Positions 27,278 to 36,596 of a stretch of DNA of 64,000 bases are shown piece by piece (within the stretch, counting starts at the first letter, position 1; each line of letters opens with the position of its first letter). The position numbers and the translations under genes were made by a program. The notes under the pieces are model-generated. The model had not been told where the DNA came from. It did no database searches and worked only from the letters and a program-made list of their open reading frames with translations. The stretch is from JBHBQE01 sp041776485 (GTDB lineage: Bacteria > Bacillota > Clostridia > Lachnospirales > Lachnospiraceae): positions 124,001-188,000 of the forward strand of contig JBHBQE010000006.1 in assembly GCA_041776485.1 (NCBI GenBank). Reading direction: 5' to 3'.

Positions 27278-28063
27278 ATGGAAGCAGGCACTGTAAACAA
27301 AAATATAATTGAAGTTAATAATCTGGAGAAAATATTTAAAACTAACAGGGAAAATATATCTGCCGTCAATGATGTAAGCTTTTCCATAAAGGAGGGGCAA
27401 TGTCTTGGACTGATAGGGGAGAGCGGCTCCGGAAAAAGTACCGTTGCCAATATAATTACGGGATTTATAAAACCAAGCTGTGGAGAAGTAATATTTTTAG
27501 GGAAACCTTTGGAATATGGACATAAAAGAGCTGCAAGGCAGGGTAGGAAGGATATGCAAATAATATTCCAAAATCCTGTTTCCTCATTTGAGCCTCATAT
27601 GAGGGTATTAGACAGTGTTTGTGAGGGACTTCGATATTATAATCCGGGTATGCCAAAGGAAAAAATGCAAAGTATTGCAATGAAAATGCTTTTGGAGGTT
27701 GGAATTCCCCCTTTGTATTACAACAGAAGATGTGGACAGTTAAGCGGTGGAGAATGTCAAAGGGTAGCAATTGCAAGGGCTGTTGTAAATCGTCCTAAAT
27801 TTATTATTTTAGATGAGGTCACCAGTGCTTTAGATGTTTCTATTCAATCTCAGATTATGTGGATATTAAGGGACTTAAATAAAAGGTATAATTTGTCCTA
27901 TTTGTTTATTTCCCATGATTTGGCAATTGTTGCAGGTATTTGTGACCAGATTTTGGTTATGAAGGAGGGCAATATAGTTGAGAGGGGAGATACTTTAAAC
28001 ATATTGAATAATCCCAAACACCAGTATACGAGGCAATTAATTGATTCAATACTAACCATATGA
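27278..28063 (+). CDS. ABC transporter ATP-binding protein (DppF-like)
   Basis: About 261 residues from ATG 27278; an in-frame TTG at 27245 would overlap the preceding gene. Walker A GESGSGKST (about 47-55), signature LSGGECQRVAIARA and the switch LFISHDL are intact. The segment after the Walker B acid reads DEVTSALD where most family members have DEPTSALD. Like its partner it lacks the long C-terminal extension of DppF. Predicted partner of the upstream ATPase. Confidence 0.93.
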   Translation: MEAGTVNKNIIEVNNLEKIFKTNRENISAVNDVSFSIKEGQCLGLIGESGSGKSTVANIITGFIKPSCGEVIFLGKPLEYGHKRAARQGRKDMQIIFQNPVSSFEPHMRVLDSVCEGLRYYNPGMPKEKMQSIAMKMLLEVGIPPLYYNRRCGQLSGGECQRVAIARAVVNRPKFIILDEVTSALDVSIQSQIMWILRDLNKRYNLSYLFISHDLAIVAGICDQILVMKEGNIVERGDTLNILNNPKHQYTRQLIDSILTI

Positions 28064-28076
28064 GCTTTTATATATT

Positions 28077-29033
28077 ATGAAATTATTTGTCAGATTTGTT
28101 AAAAAAATATTAATTATTATTTTGCTTTTGATAGGTATAAGCTTTATTTCCTTTTCATTTATCAGTTTGGCGCCCAGCGATGCTGCACAAATTATTTTAG
28201 AGGGAAATGGGAATATGGTTTCTCAGAAGCTATTGGAGGCTAAGAGGGCAGAGCTTGGTCTTGATAAGCCCTTTATGATTCAATATATAAACTGGGTAAG
28301 CGGTGCAATAAAAGGTGATTTGGGAGTGTCTTTTAAATCCCAAAATCCTGTTGTTTATGAATTAGGGGATGCAATGCCAAATACTATTATGCTGATTTTA
28401 CCCTCTATGGTATTTGCATTTATACTTTCCTTATTAGGGGGCATAATCAGCGTGGTTTTTAAAAACAGATTGCCTGATAACATTTTAGGTGTGCTTTCCT
28501 ATATTTTTATTTCCTTTCCGAGCTTTTTTATATCTTTAATATTTTTATATATATTTGCATTGAAATTAGGCTGGTTTAATGTGATAGGAGGCAAGGAAAT
28601 CAAGGATGTTGTTTTGCCAATTATGGTATTGACACTATCCTCCAGCGCTTATATGGTAAGACAAATCAGAGAATATATATTAAAGGAGTATAAAAAGGAT
28701 TATGTAACCGCATATTTTGCCAGGGGTGCGGGCAAAATGGAGATATTATTTAAATATATATTAAAAAATGCCTTGCCCCCGATTATTACAACGGTTGGGC
28801 TTGTTATGGGAGCTTCCTTAGGAGGAACTATAATAGTAGAAAATATATTTAATATAAGGGGTATGGGAAGGCTTATTATAACAGCTATTCAAAACAGGGA
28901 TTATCCCTTGATTCAGGGCTATGTTTTGTATATGGCGCTGGTTTTTTTATGCGTCAATGCTCTGGTGGATATAAGCTATATAATAATTGACCCGAGGGTA
29001 AGGCTTGGAAAGAGAGAAAATAATGAGCAGTAA
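28077..29033 (+). CDS. ABC transporter permease (DppB-like)
   Basis: 318 residues. An N-terminal membrane helix, a periplasmic segment with the family pattern LGLDKPFMIQYINWVSGAIKGDLGVS, and five further helices. The cytoplasmic EAA loop for ATPase docking reads YFARGAGKMEILFKYILKNALPP. It is typical of the first permease in peptide/nickel importers. It lies 13 bases after the second ATPase gene, and its stop overlaps the next gene. Confidence 0.93.
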   Translation: MKLFVRFVKKILIIILLLIGISFISFSFISLAPSDAAQIILEGNGNMVSQKLLEAKRAELGLDKPFMIQYINWVSGAIKGDLGVSFKSQNPVVYELGDAMPNTIMLILPSMVFAFILSLLGGIISVVFKNRLPDNILGVLSYIFISFPSFFISLIFLYIFALKLGWFNVIGGKEIKDVVLPIMVLTLSSSAYMVRQIREYILKEYKKDYVTAYFARGAGKMEILFKYILKNALPPIITTVGLVMGASLGGTIIVENIFNIRGMGRLIITAIQNRDYPLIQGYVLYMALVFLCVNALVDISYIIIDPRVRLGKRENNEQ

Positions 29034-29826
29034 GAAAAAGATCTGTCTTGGTATAATATTTCTCTTGGCAATTCTTGTGATAACTCTCATAGGACAAATA
29101 TATACACCTTATGATCCTAACCGTACACAGCTTTCTGCTTCCCTTGTCAGCCCATGTAAGGAATTTATATTTGGTACGGATAAATTGGGGCGGGATATAT
29201 TTTCACGTTTGCTGGCAGGCATGGCAAATACTGTTTTTGCAGCAATTATCGTAAATATTTTTTCATTTATTATCGGTGCTTTCCTGGGCATATTAAGCGG
29301 ATATACAGGAGGCAGACTGGAGAAGCTTATCATGGTATTTACAACATTGCTCCAGGCTTTTCCTCAATTTGTGCTGATTGTAACCCTTGCAGGCATAATG
29401 GGAAGCAGTTTGAAAAATAGTATTATTGCATTGATAATTGTGTCCTGGATACCCTATGCAAGGGTTTCAAGAAGTCTGGTTATTTCCATAAAAAACAGTG
29501 ATTATATAAAGTCTGCCTATATGTGCGGTGCAAATCAGCTGACAATTTTTATTAAGTATATACTGCCTAATATATCCGGTCCTTTGCTGGTAACAGCCAT
29601 GATAGATATAGGAAATGTCATACTGAGCCTGGCAGCTTTATCCTATTTGGGATTGGGAGCTGCAAAGCCTGCAATTGAATGGGGGAGTATGATGAGTGAA
29701 GCGAAACAAACTATGTTATATGCACCATGGAGTATTGCTTTTCCGGGAATTGCAATTTTTATAGTGGTTTTTGTGTTTAATTTTCTTGGAGAGGGAATAG
29801 CGGAGGCATTAAATAAAAGCAGATAG
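29023..29826 (+). CDS. ABC transporter permease (DppC-like)
   Basis: About 267 residues from ATG 29023 (an in-frame TTG lies at 29005). The start overlaps the upstream permease by 11 bases. The N-terminal helix, the DPN motif after it, FGTDKLGRDIFSRLLAG and the EAA loop (YMCGANQLTIFIKYILPNISGP) identify the DppC/NikC type. Together with the preceding four genes it completes an importer: one binding lipoprotein, two ATPases and two permeases. Confidence 0.93.
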   Translation: MSSKKKICLGIIFLLAILVITLIGQIYTPYDPNRTQLSASLVSPCKEFIFGTDKLGRDIFSRLLAGMANTVFAAIIVNIFSFIIGAFLGILSGYTGGRLEKLIMVFTTLLQAFPQFVLIVTLAGIMGSSLKNSIIALIIVSWIPYARVSRSLVISIKNSDYIKSAYMCGANQLTIFIKYILPNISGPLLVTAMIDIGNVILSLAALSYLGLGAAKPAIEWGSMMSEAKQTMLYAPWSIAFPGIAIFIVVFVFNFLGEGIAEALNKSR

Positions 29827-29846
29827 ATATCATATATGGAGAGGTT

Positions 29847-31217
29847 ATGCTAAATAAAGCGAATAATATAGACTTAACCAAGGGGGTGGTGGCAAAGCAG
29901 CTCATGCTGTATTTTGTGCCGATATTATTAGGAAGTCTGTTCCAACAGCTGTATACTACAGTTGACGCAATAATATTAGGGCAATTTGCAGGAAAGATAG
30001 GGCTTGCTTCCATTGACGCAATCTATAGCCTTATAAAGCTTCCTGTTAATTTTTTTGTAGGACTGTCCACGGGCGCAACGATTTTAATTTCCCAGTACTT
30101 TGGGGCAGGAAATGAAAAATTAATGTCAAAGGCTGTCCATACAGGGATTTATTTTGCCATTGCGGGAGGGGCAATTCTATCGGTGACGGGGGTTATTTTT
30201 GCACCTGTATTCCTTAATTATATAAATGTACCTTGCGGAATATACAGATATTCCCTATCCTACGCTCAGACAATTTTTGCAGGGCTTGTTTTGTCTTTAT
30301 TATACAATATTGGATCAGGTATACTTCGTGCGGTTGGCGATTCTAAGACACCTTTTTATATATTAATTATTTCTGAAATATGCAATATCATATTGGATTT
30401 TGTATTTATTGCAGGTCTAAGCTTAAATTCCTTCGGAGCAGCGCTTGCTACGGTTATATCCCAGGGGATAAGTGCTGTTCTTATTATGATTATATTGAGC
30501 AGAACAGGGCGAGCCTACAGGTTTAATCTGTTTAAAATTAATTTTGACAAAGCTATACTGGCTTCTATTTTTAGAATCGGCTTGCCTGTCGGGTTTCAAT
30601 CCGCCCTGTATCCGGTGGCAAATATGATGATTCAATCCAGTATAAACAGTACAGGCACAGATAATATTGCCGCATGGGCATTGTGCGGCAAGCTGGATTT
30701 TATGGTTTGGCTTGTTACAGATTCACTGGCGGCGGCAATTTCCACCTTTGTAGCACAAAACTATGGAGCAAAGAAGCATTCCAGAATGATAAGCGGAGTA
30801 AGAAGCGGTATGGTGATAAATATGGCATTAGTTGCGGGAATGGGTATAATACTGTATTTTTTCAGCGTGCCATTGGGCAATTTATTTATTAATTCAAGGG
30901 ATTTTTACATCGCAGAAGCGGCAGGAGATATAATGAGGTTTTTTGCACCTATTTATATACTTTATGTGATTGGTGAGGTATATTCCGGAGCCATACGGGG
31001 TACGGGAAAGACCTTTAAGCCTATGGTAGTAACTCTTGTGGGTACCTGTGCAATCAGAATATTATGGGTAACATTTTTTATTCCTGACAATCCGGACATT
31101 TTCAGTATTTTATGGTGCTATCCCATATCATGGGGATTGACTGCAGGAGCTTTCTTTATATATTACCGAATTCACGAAAGGGGTATGGAACGTGATTTTT
31201 TACACCGCCAAATTTGA
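29847..31217 (+). CDS. MATE family efflux transporter
   Basis: 456 residues, about 12 hydrophobic helices in two related halves. The N-terminus (TKGVVAKQLMLYFVPILLGSLFQQLYTTVDAIILGQFAG) and the N-terminal half repeat ILISQYFGAGN fit the clostridial MATE subgroup. It exports cationic drugs or metabolites in exchange for Na+ or H+; the substrate is unknown. It starts 20 bases after the importer and may be co-transcribed with it, but functional linkage is not evident. Confidence 0.93.
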   Translation: MLNKANNIDLTKGVVAKQLMLYFVPILLGSLFQQLYTTVDAIILGQFAGKIGLASIDAIYSLIKLPVNFFVGLSTGATILISQYFGAGNEKLMSKAVHTGIYFAIAGGAILSVTGVIFAPVFLNYINVPCGIYRYSLSYAQTIFAGLVLSLLYNIGSGILRAVGDSKTPFYILIISEICNIILDFVFIAGLSLNSFGAALATVISQGISAVLIMIILSRTGRAYRFNLFKINFDKAILASIFRIGLPVGFQSALYPVANMMIQSSINSTGTDNIAAWALCGKLDFMVWLVTDSLAAAISTFVAQNYGAKKHSRMISGVRSGMVINMALVAGMGIILYFFSVPLGNLFINSRDFYIAEAAGDIMRFFAPIYILYVIGEVYSGAIRGTGKTFKPMVVTLVGTCAIRILWVTFFIPDNPDIFSILWCYPISWGLTAGAFFIYYRIHERGMERDFLHRQI

Positions 31218-31347
31218 CTTATCGTTTAATATGTGTTATACATAAAAAGTATTCATAACAATATCTCAATAAACAGCTCAGCATATTTATATATACCGAG
31301 TGTTTGATATTTTATGTCTGTATAGATTTACACTATAAGGAGTGATT

Positions 31348-33348
31348 ATGACTGGACGAAAGATAAAGAGATTGTTTGCACTTGCCCTTAGTTTAATGCT
31401 GATATTTGGATTTTTGCCATTTATGAGTATTGAAGTGGAGGCTGCGGGAGAGGCGATTGTTCTCGGAGGAGGCGCAATTAACCCGGGACAGGTTATTTAT
31501 ATGGGAAATAACGGCACGCCGGAGGCTATGCAGTGGAGAGTGCTGGGGGCAGCCAATGACGGGGACAGCAATTCCAGACTGCTGCTGTCGGAGTACGTAT
31601 TAGAGAGTTTGGAATATGACAGTAATCCGTCACATTACCATTGCAGTTGGGATATCAGTGATATTAAGCCTCGCTGCGCTGCTCTTTATAATTATTTCCA
31701 ACCTGTAGAACAAAATGCTATAAAGGCTACCAGTAAGGTTGATGAATTTTATAATTTGACCCAGGAAGCAGGCGGGATTAGCCACGCAACATTTTTAGCG
31801 TCCAGTCTTAATAATGAGAGAATATTTATACTCTCAGTGGAAGAGGCGATAAATTACTTTAGCGGCAACGAAGACAGAATTGCCTATAATAAAAGCAATT
31901 TATCTGAAGCGAAATACTGGTGGTTAAGATCTATGAATTCCGCTACCGCAGAGGGAGGAGATGTATATCCAACCGGTGCGTTGTTTTGTACAAATGTATA
32001 TGATAATGTTCCTACTTTCAGACCGGCATTTAACCTTGATTTATCAAGGGTGGTATATACGAGAAACTTTACAGGTAATATATCAGGTACTGTTGGAGGA
32101 GGGGCATTGTCAGAAAATCCTCAAAGCAACACTAATGAAGCCCATTTGGTGCTTTTGGATGATACAAGAAGCTTTAAAGCGGGCACCGCTCCTGACGAGA
32201 AGAATCTTACAGTATACGAGGGATATTCCAACTGGGGAGTTAATATAAAGTACAGCGAAGCAAAAACCGGAGCAAATGAGTACGTATCAGCCATGCTTTG
32301 CAGCGGTGACAGCGTGCTCTATTATGGAAACATAGCAAACAATTCGGAGTCCGGCAGTCAAAAGGTCAGCATACCTAGGGGACTAGCACCGGGAAGCTAT
32401 AACCTCAGGCTTTTTAATGAGTCGATGAACGGCACGCAGTTTCCTGATGAGTCAAGCGCTATGGTAACTATTCCGATTACAGTTAAAGCAATACCTAAGG
32501 TATCTGTAAGCATAAGCGGAAAAGGAAAGGCGGAAGCAAATCCTACCAGTGCAATCCCCGGAAGCAGGATAAAGCTTACATTTACGGCAGAGCCTGGAAA
32601 CCGTCTAAGAGAGTGGAAGGTAGCCACAGGAGATGTTGAAATAGGCATTGACAATACATTTATAATGCCGGATAAAAATGTAAATATAATAGCTGTTTTT
32701 GAGGAAATACCCAAGGCTGATAACAAGGACAGTAATAATAACACTAACAGTAATCAACAAAATATTGTAGTTCCTGCACCTGCGCCTGTGCCTGCAGCAA
32801 ATCCGGTTGCCGGTACTGTTACAAGAGCTGCCGGTGCAAGACCTGTTGGTACAAATACAGCGAAAGCCGGCAGTGGAGGAAAGATTTCATTTTTAAAGAC
32901 CTCTAATAAATGGGCTAAAAATAGCGGAGATTTAGAGCTGGAAACCAATGGCAAAGGGGTCAAGCTGTCTGAGGTTTATGTGGATAAAGCTCCTATTACC
33001 GATAAGGATTATACTGTAAAGGAGAATGGCGAGGGAAAGACGATATTGAGTATAAACGCTTCCTATCTGGAGACTCTAAGCCCGGGTGTTCACACCATTA
33101 AAGCAAATGCTGATAAAACAATTTTGGAAACTACCGTTACAATAGAGGCTGAGGAGACTGCAGAACCTGTTGAGGAGGTTTCAGAGGAGAAAGGCAGCGA
33201 TACCGCTGTTGAAGCCTCTGAGGATACCTCTATGAATGTTGACGAAGAAAAGCCAAAAGGATTTTCTCCTGCTGCTGTAGCAGCCGTTGTGGTACTGGGA
33301 GCTGCAGGAGTTGGAGGAGGAGCTTTATTCTTCAAATTTAAAAAGTAA
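31348..33348 (+). CDS. surface protein with DUF6273-like domain, InlB-type repeat and C-terminal anchor
   Basis: About 666 residues from ATG 31348 (AAGGAG at 31337-31342; GTG 31342 is in frame but lies in that site). A signal peptide covers residues 1-34. A DUF6273-like domain follows (about 40-235; VIYMGNNGTPEAMQWRVLG and YWWLRS near 191). A flexible region leads to a module resembling the divergent InlB B-repeat (about 375-455; AEPGNRLREWKV, IMPDKNVNIIAVFEE), then a Pro/Ala linker, another small domain and a C-terminal membrane helix (about 637-660) ending KFKK. No LPXTG motif. It is probably cell-surface exposed. Function unknown. Confidence 0.75.
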   Translation: MTGRKIKRLFALALSLMLIFGFLPFMSIEVEAAGEAIVLGGGAINPGQVIYMGNNGTPEAMQWRVLGAANDGDSNSRLLLSEYVLESLEYDSNPSHYHCSWDISDIKPRCAALYNYFQPVEQNAIKATSKVDEFYNLTQEAGGISHATFLASSLNNERIFILSVEEAINYFSGNEDRIAYNKSNLSEAKYWWLRSMNSATAEGGDVYPTGALFCTNVYDNVPTFRPAFNLDLSRVVYTRNFTGNISGTVGGGALSENPQSNTNEAHLVLLDDTRSFKAGTAPDEKNLTVYEGYSNWGVNIKYSEAKTGANEYVSAMLCSGDSVLYYGNIANNSESGSQKVSIPRGLAPGSYNLRLFNESMNGTQFPDESSAMVTIPITVKAIPKVSVSISGKGKAEANPTSAIPGSRIKLTFTAEPGNRLREWKVATGDVEIGIDNTFIMPDKNVNIIAVFEEIPKADNKDSNNNTNSNQQNIVVPAPAPVPAANPVAGTVTRAAGARPVGTNTAKAGSGGKISFLKTSNKWAKNSGDLELETNGKGVKLSEVYVDKAPITDKDYTVKENGEGKTILSINASYLETLSPGVHTIKANADKTILETTVTIEAEETAEPVEEVSEEKGSDTAVEASEDTSMNVDEEKPKGFSPAAVAAVVVLGAAGVGGGALFFKFKK

Positions 33349-33378
33349 TATATAATAAAGTGAAATATTAAGTATTTA

Positions 33379-33415
33379 CCCCTGTACCCGGCAGTAAACC
33401 GGGTGCAGGGGTTTT
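33379..33415 (+). terminator. intrinsic terminator after the DUF6273-like gene
   Basis: CCCCTGTACCCGG (33379-33391) pairs with CCGGGTGCAGGGG (33399-33411), 13 pairs with one G-T, loop of seven, followed by TTTT. Confidence 0.9.
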
Positions 33416-33418
33416 AAT

Positions 33419-33447
33419 TTGACAAATATATTTCCAAGTGCTAAAAT
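33419..33447 (+). promoter_or_regulatory. promoter of the Zur/zinc-uptake operon
   Basis: Consensus TTGACA (33419-33424), 17-base spacer and TAAAAT (33442-33447) directly follow the terminator. The regulator gene begins 30 bases downstream. No clear Fur/Zur palindrome is recognised in the leader, although an imperfect GGGAA/TTCTC dyad overlaps the start region. Confidence 0.75.
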
Positions 33448-33476
33448 CGGGAATGGTTCTCAAATTTGGAGGTATT

Positions 33477-33884
33477 ATGAAATCATATAATACGAAACAA
33501 AAGGAATTACTCATAGAGTTTTTTAAAGGTCACAGGGGTGTACATATAAATGCCGGTGATGTCTATGAGTATTTGAAGGAACAGGGAGCGTCCATTGGAC
33601 AGTCCACAATATACAGGCGTTTAGAAAGCCTTGTTGATGAGGGTGTTATCAATAAATATATTATTGATAAAAACAGCTCTGCCTGCTTTGAATATGTGGG
33701 TGAGGATAGCAGTGAGGATGAAAGCGTATGCTTCCATTGTAAATGTGATATATGTGGAAAACTCATTCATATGAACTGTGAAAGCCTAAATAATGTCAGA
33801 AGGCATTTATTGAATGAGCATGAATTTAGTATCAATCCCTTCAGGACGGTATTTTATGGTCGCTGTAAGGAATGTATAGAATAG
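33477..33884 (+). CDS. zur: Fur-family transcriptional regulator, probably zinc-responsive (Zur)
   Basis: 135 residues from ATG 33477 with GGAGG upstream (an in-frame start at 33438 overlaps the promoter). The N-terminal winged helix (HINAGDVYEYLKEQGASIGQSTIYRRL) precedes a dimerisation domain with two CxxC pairs for structural zinc (CKCDICG and CKECIE) and metal-ligand histidines around HMNCE. It leads an operon for zinc uptake, so zinc sensing and autoregulation are inferred from context; Fur or PerR cannot be excluded by sequence alone. Confidence 0.88.
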   Translation: MKSYNTKQKELLIEFFKGHRGVHINAGDVYEYLKEQGASIGQSTIYRRLESLVDEGVINKYIIDKNSSACFEYVGEDSSEDESVCFHCKCDICGKLIHMNCESLNNVRRHLLNEHEFSINPFRTVFYGRCKECIE

Positions 33885-33896
33885 ACAGGAGGATTT

Positions 33897-35021
33897 ATGA
33901 AAAGAAAATTAGCTGTAATTATTAGCTTATGTATGGTGCTAGGTGGATTGGCAGGGTGCAAGAACAGTGGTGAGAATACCAAAAAACCGGTAGAAAATAA
34001 TAAACAGCTTCAGGTTGTTACTACAATTTTCCCGGAATATGACTGGGTTAACAGCATATTGGGAGATAATCCTGCTAACATGGAGGTTTCCATGCTTTTG
34101 GATAATGGTGTGGATTTACACAGCTACCAGCCTACCACAGAGGATATTGCAAAAATTGCCGGCTGTGACCTTTTTGTTTATGTGGGTGGAGAGTCGGACG
34201 AATGGGTTGAAAAGGCTTTAATGGAATCCACCAATCCGGACATGAAGGCAATAAACCTGTTGGAGGTGCTGGGCAGTCAGGTTAAGGAAGAGGAAATTGT
34301 AGAGGGCATGGAGCATAATCATGAGCACGAACATGATGAGCATGAGGATACAGATCACGGTCATGAGGATGAGCACCATGACGACAAGGAGCATGAAGAA
34401 GAACATCATGATGACGCAGACCACGAGGAACATAATGATGAGCACCACGATGATACGGACCACGAGGAGCATGACCATGAACACGAATTAGATGAGCATG
34501 TATGGCTTTCCCTTAGAAATGCTTCTGTGTTATGTGAAGAAATTGCCGATAATTTGTGCCAGATAGATGAAGCCAACGCGGATACATATAAGGCAAATTT
34601 GTCTGCCTACAAGAATGCGCTTGAAAATTTAGATAAGGAATATGAAAAAGCAGCTTCAGATTCTGAAACAAAAACCTTAATATTTGGGGACAGATTTCCT
34701 TTCAGATATTTGACAGATGACTATGATTTAGAATACTATGCTGCGTTTTCCGGCTGCTCTGCGGAAACTGAGGCAAGCTTTGAGACAGTTACATTCCTTG
34801 CAAGGAAAATTGATGAGCTGTCTATAAATTCCATTATAGTAATTGACGGCTCTGATGAAAAAATAGCGAAGGCTATTATGGAAAATACTGTTGAAAAGGA
34901 AAAGAAAATACTTAAAATGGATTCTATGCAATCGGTTACCGCTGAAGATGTGGAATCGGGGATAAGTTATATTTCCATTATGGAGGAAAACCTGTCTGCA
35001 CTTAAAGAAGCTTTGAAATAA
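33897..35021 (+). CDS. znuA: zinc ABC transporter substrate-binding lipoprotein (ZnuA/AdcA-like)
   Basis: 374 residues, cluster A-I metal-binding protein. The lipoprotein signal ends LAGC (Cys 21). The metal histidine in GVDLHSYQPT and the later DEHVWLSL fit the family. Residues about 138-200 form an exceptionally dense His/Asp/Glu loop, with roughly every third residue histidine, placed directly before DEHVWLS as in other zinc-specific members. The loop probably buffers or scavenges zinc. It starts 12 bases after zur and eight bases before the ATPase gene. Confidence 0.93.
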   Translation: MKRKLAVIISLCMVLGGLAGCKNSGENTKKPVENNKQLQVVTTIFPEYDWVNSILGDNPANMEVSMLLDNGVDLHSYQPTTEDIAKIAGCDLFVYVGGESDEWVEKALMESTNPDMKAINLLEVLGSQVKEEEIVEGMEHNHEHEHDEHEDTDHGHEDEHHDDKEHEEEHHDDADHEEHNDEHHDDTDHEEHDHEHELDEHVWLSLRNASVLCEEIADNLCQIDEANADTYKANLSAYKNALENLDKEYEKAASDSETKTLIFGDRFPFRYLTDDYDLEYYAAFSGCSAETEASFETVTFLARKIDELSINSIIVIDGSDEKIAKAIMENTVEKEKKILKMDSMQSVTAEDVESGISYISIMEENLSALKEALK

Positions 35022-35029
35022 GAAGGATT

Positions 35030-35743
35030 ATGCCATTACTTACAATTAAGGATTTATCAATTGGATATGACGGAAAAACCGTTGCGGGAAATTTAAGTTT
35101 TACAGTTAATGCAGGAGACTATCTATGTATACTGGGCGAAAACGGCTCCGGCAAAACTACTCTTATGAATACTCTTTTGGGCTTAAGCAAACAGCTTGCA
35201 GGAGAGATTATTGTAGGGGACGGACTTAGAAAAAATGAGATAGGATATTTGCCCCAGCAGACACTGGTACAAAGAGATTTTCCTGCTTCAGTTAAAGAGA
35301 TTGTACTTTCAGGGTGCCAAGGGCGGTTAAATAATCGCCCTTTTTACAATAAAGAGGATAGAAGGCTTGCTGAAAGCAATATGAAAAGAATGGGTATAGA
35401 CAGGCTTTCCAGGAAATGCTATAGAGAGCTTTCCGGTGGACAGCAGCAACGTGTACTTTTGGCTCGTGCTCTCTGTGCCACAGGTAAGCTTCTTTTATTG
35501 GATGAGCCGGTATCCGGTTTGGACCCGAAGGCAGCTCAGGAAATGTACAATATTATTGAAAGGCTTAATAAAGAGGGAATAACCGTAATTATGATTTCCC
35601 ATGATGTATCAAAGGCTGTAAGCACTGCCAGTCATATACTTTATATTGGTGCTGAAATATTTTTCGGCACAGTTAAGGAATATTTAGATAGCAAATATGG
35701 AAAAATATTTGTACAGGCAGAAGGGAATGGTATTATATGCTAG
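35030..35743 (+). CDS. znuC: zinc ABC transporter ATP-binding protein (ZnuC-like)
   Basis: 237 residues. Walker A GENGSGKTT (about 35-43), signature LSGGQQQRVLLARAL, Walker B LLLLDEPVSGLD and switch MISHDV. Single-domain ATPase of the zinc/manganese importer family. The last codons overlap the permease start by seven bases, so the two are translationally coupled. Confidence 0.94.
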   Translation: MPLLTIKDLSIGYDGKTVAGNLSFTVNAGDYLCILGENGSGKTTLMNTLLGLSKQLAGEIIVGDGLRKNEIGYLPQQTLVQRDFPASVKEIVLSGCQGRLNNRPFYNKEDRRLAESNMKRMGIDRLSRKCYRELSGGQQQRVLLARALCATGKLLLLDEPVSGLDPKAAQEMYNIIERLNKEGITVIMISHDVSKAVSTASHILYIGAEIFFGTVKEYLDSKYGKIFVQAEGNGIIC

Positions 35744-36576
35744 CTAAGCTTTCTTTATACATGGAATTTCCCTTTGTAAGATATGCCTTGATTGTCGGGG
35801 TTATGATAGCATTGTGTTCTTCCCTTTTAGGTGTGACATTGGTGCTTAAGAGATTTTCATTTATTGGAGACGGACTGTCCCATGTGGCATTCGGAGCCAT
35901 GTCAATAGCCAGTGTTTTGAAATTATCTAACAATATGATGTTGATTTTGCCGGTTACAATAGTTTGCGCAGTGCTGCTATTAAAGACCGGGCAAAATACC
36001 AAGATAAAAGGGGACGCCATGATTGCCATGATATCTGTGGGGGCATTGGCATTTGGCTATCTTTTTATGAATATTTTTGCCACCTCATCTAATTTAACCG
36101 GAGATGTATGCAGTACATTATTCGGTTCTACTTCAATACTTACTCTTACAATAAAAGAGGTATGGCTGTCTATTATATTATCTTTGGCGGTGGTTATTAT
36201 TTTTATTCTGTTTTACAACAAAATTTTTGCAGTTACCTTTGATGAAAATTTTGCCAGAGCAGCTGGTTCGAGGGTAGAGGGATATAATCTTCTGATTGCA
36301 ATAGTAATTGCCGTTATAATTGTATTGGCGATGAATTTGGTAGGATCCCTTTTAATATCAGCTTTGGTTATTTTCCCGGCATTATCTGCCATGAGAGTAT
36401 TTGCCAGCTTTAAGGGTGTAACAATCTGTTCTGCGATTATATCTGTATTATGTGCGTTGTTGGGAATATTTATTTCCGTTTTGGCAGGTACCCCGGTCGG
36501 ATCAACAATTGTGGCAGTTAATGTTACATTTTTTTTAATATTTAGTATAATAGGAAAGGTTAGACCTAGAAGCTGA
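35737..36576 (+). CDS. znuB: zinc ABC transporter permease (ZnuB-like)
   Basis: 279 residues, ABC-3 family, with about eight hydrophobic helices. The N-terminal pattern LGVTLVLKRFSFIGDGLSHVAFG is the family hallmark, and GSLLISALVIFPALSAMRVFASF is also conserved. It forms the membrane channel for the upstream ATPase and binding protein. A lipoprotein gene follows after 20 bases. Confidence 0.94.
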   Translation: MLAKLSLYMEFPFVRYALIVGVMIALCSSLLGVTLVLKRFSFIGDGLSHVAFGAMSIASVLKLSNNMMLILPVTIVCAVLLLKTGQNTKIKGDAMIAMISVGALAFGYLFMNIFATSSNLTGDVCSTLFGSTSILTLTIKEVWLSIILSLAVVIIFILFYNKIFAVTFDENFARAAGSRVEGYNLLIAIVIAVIIVLAMNLVGSLLISALVIFPALSAMRVFASFKGVTICSAIISVLCALLGIFISVLAGTPVGSTIVAVNVTFFLIFSIIGKVRPRS

Positions 36577-36596
36577 ATTCAAATATTGCCGGTAAA

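Noticed and set aside
34218..34484. Very hydrophobic minus-strand frame of 88 codons
   Set aside because: It is the antisense of the His/Asp/Glu-rich loop of the zinc-binding protein, whose codons read as Met/Val/Ile on the other strand; no ribosome site.
34309..34500. Possible tandem DNA repeat
   Set aside because: It is low-complexity coding for His, Asp and Glu without a fixed repeat unit.
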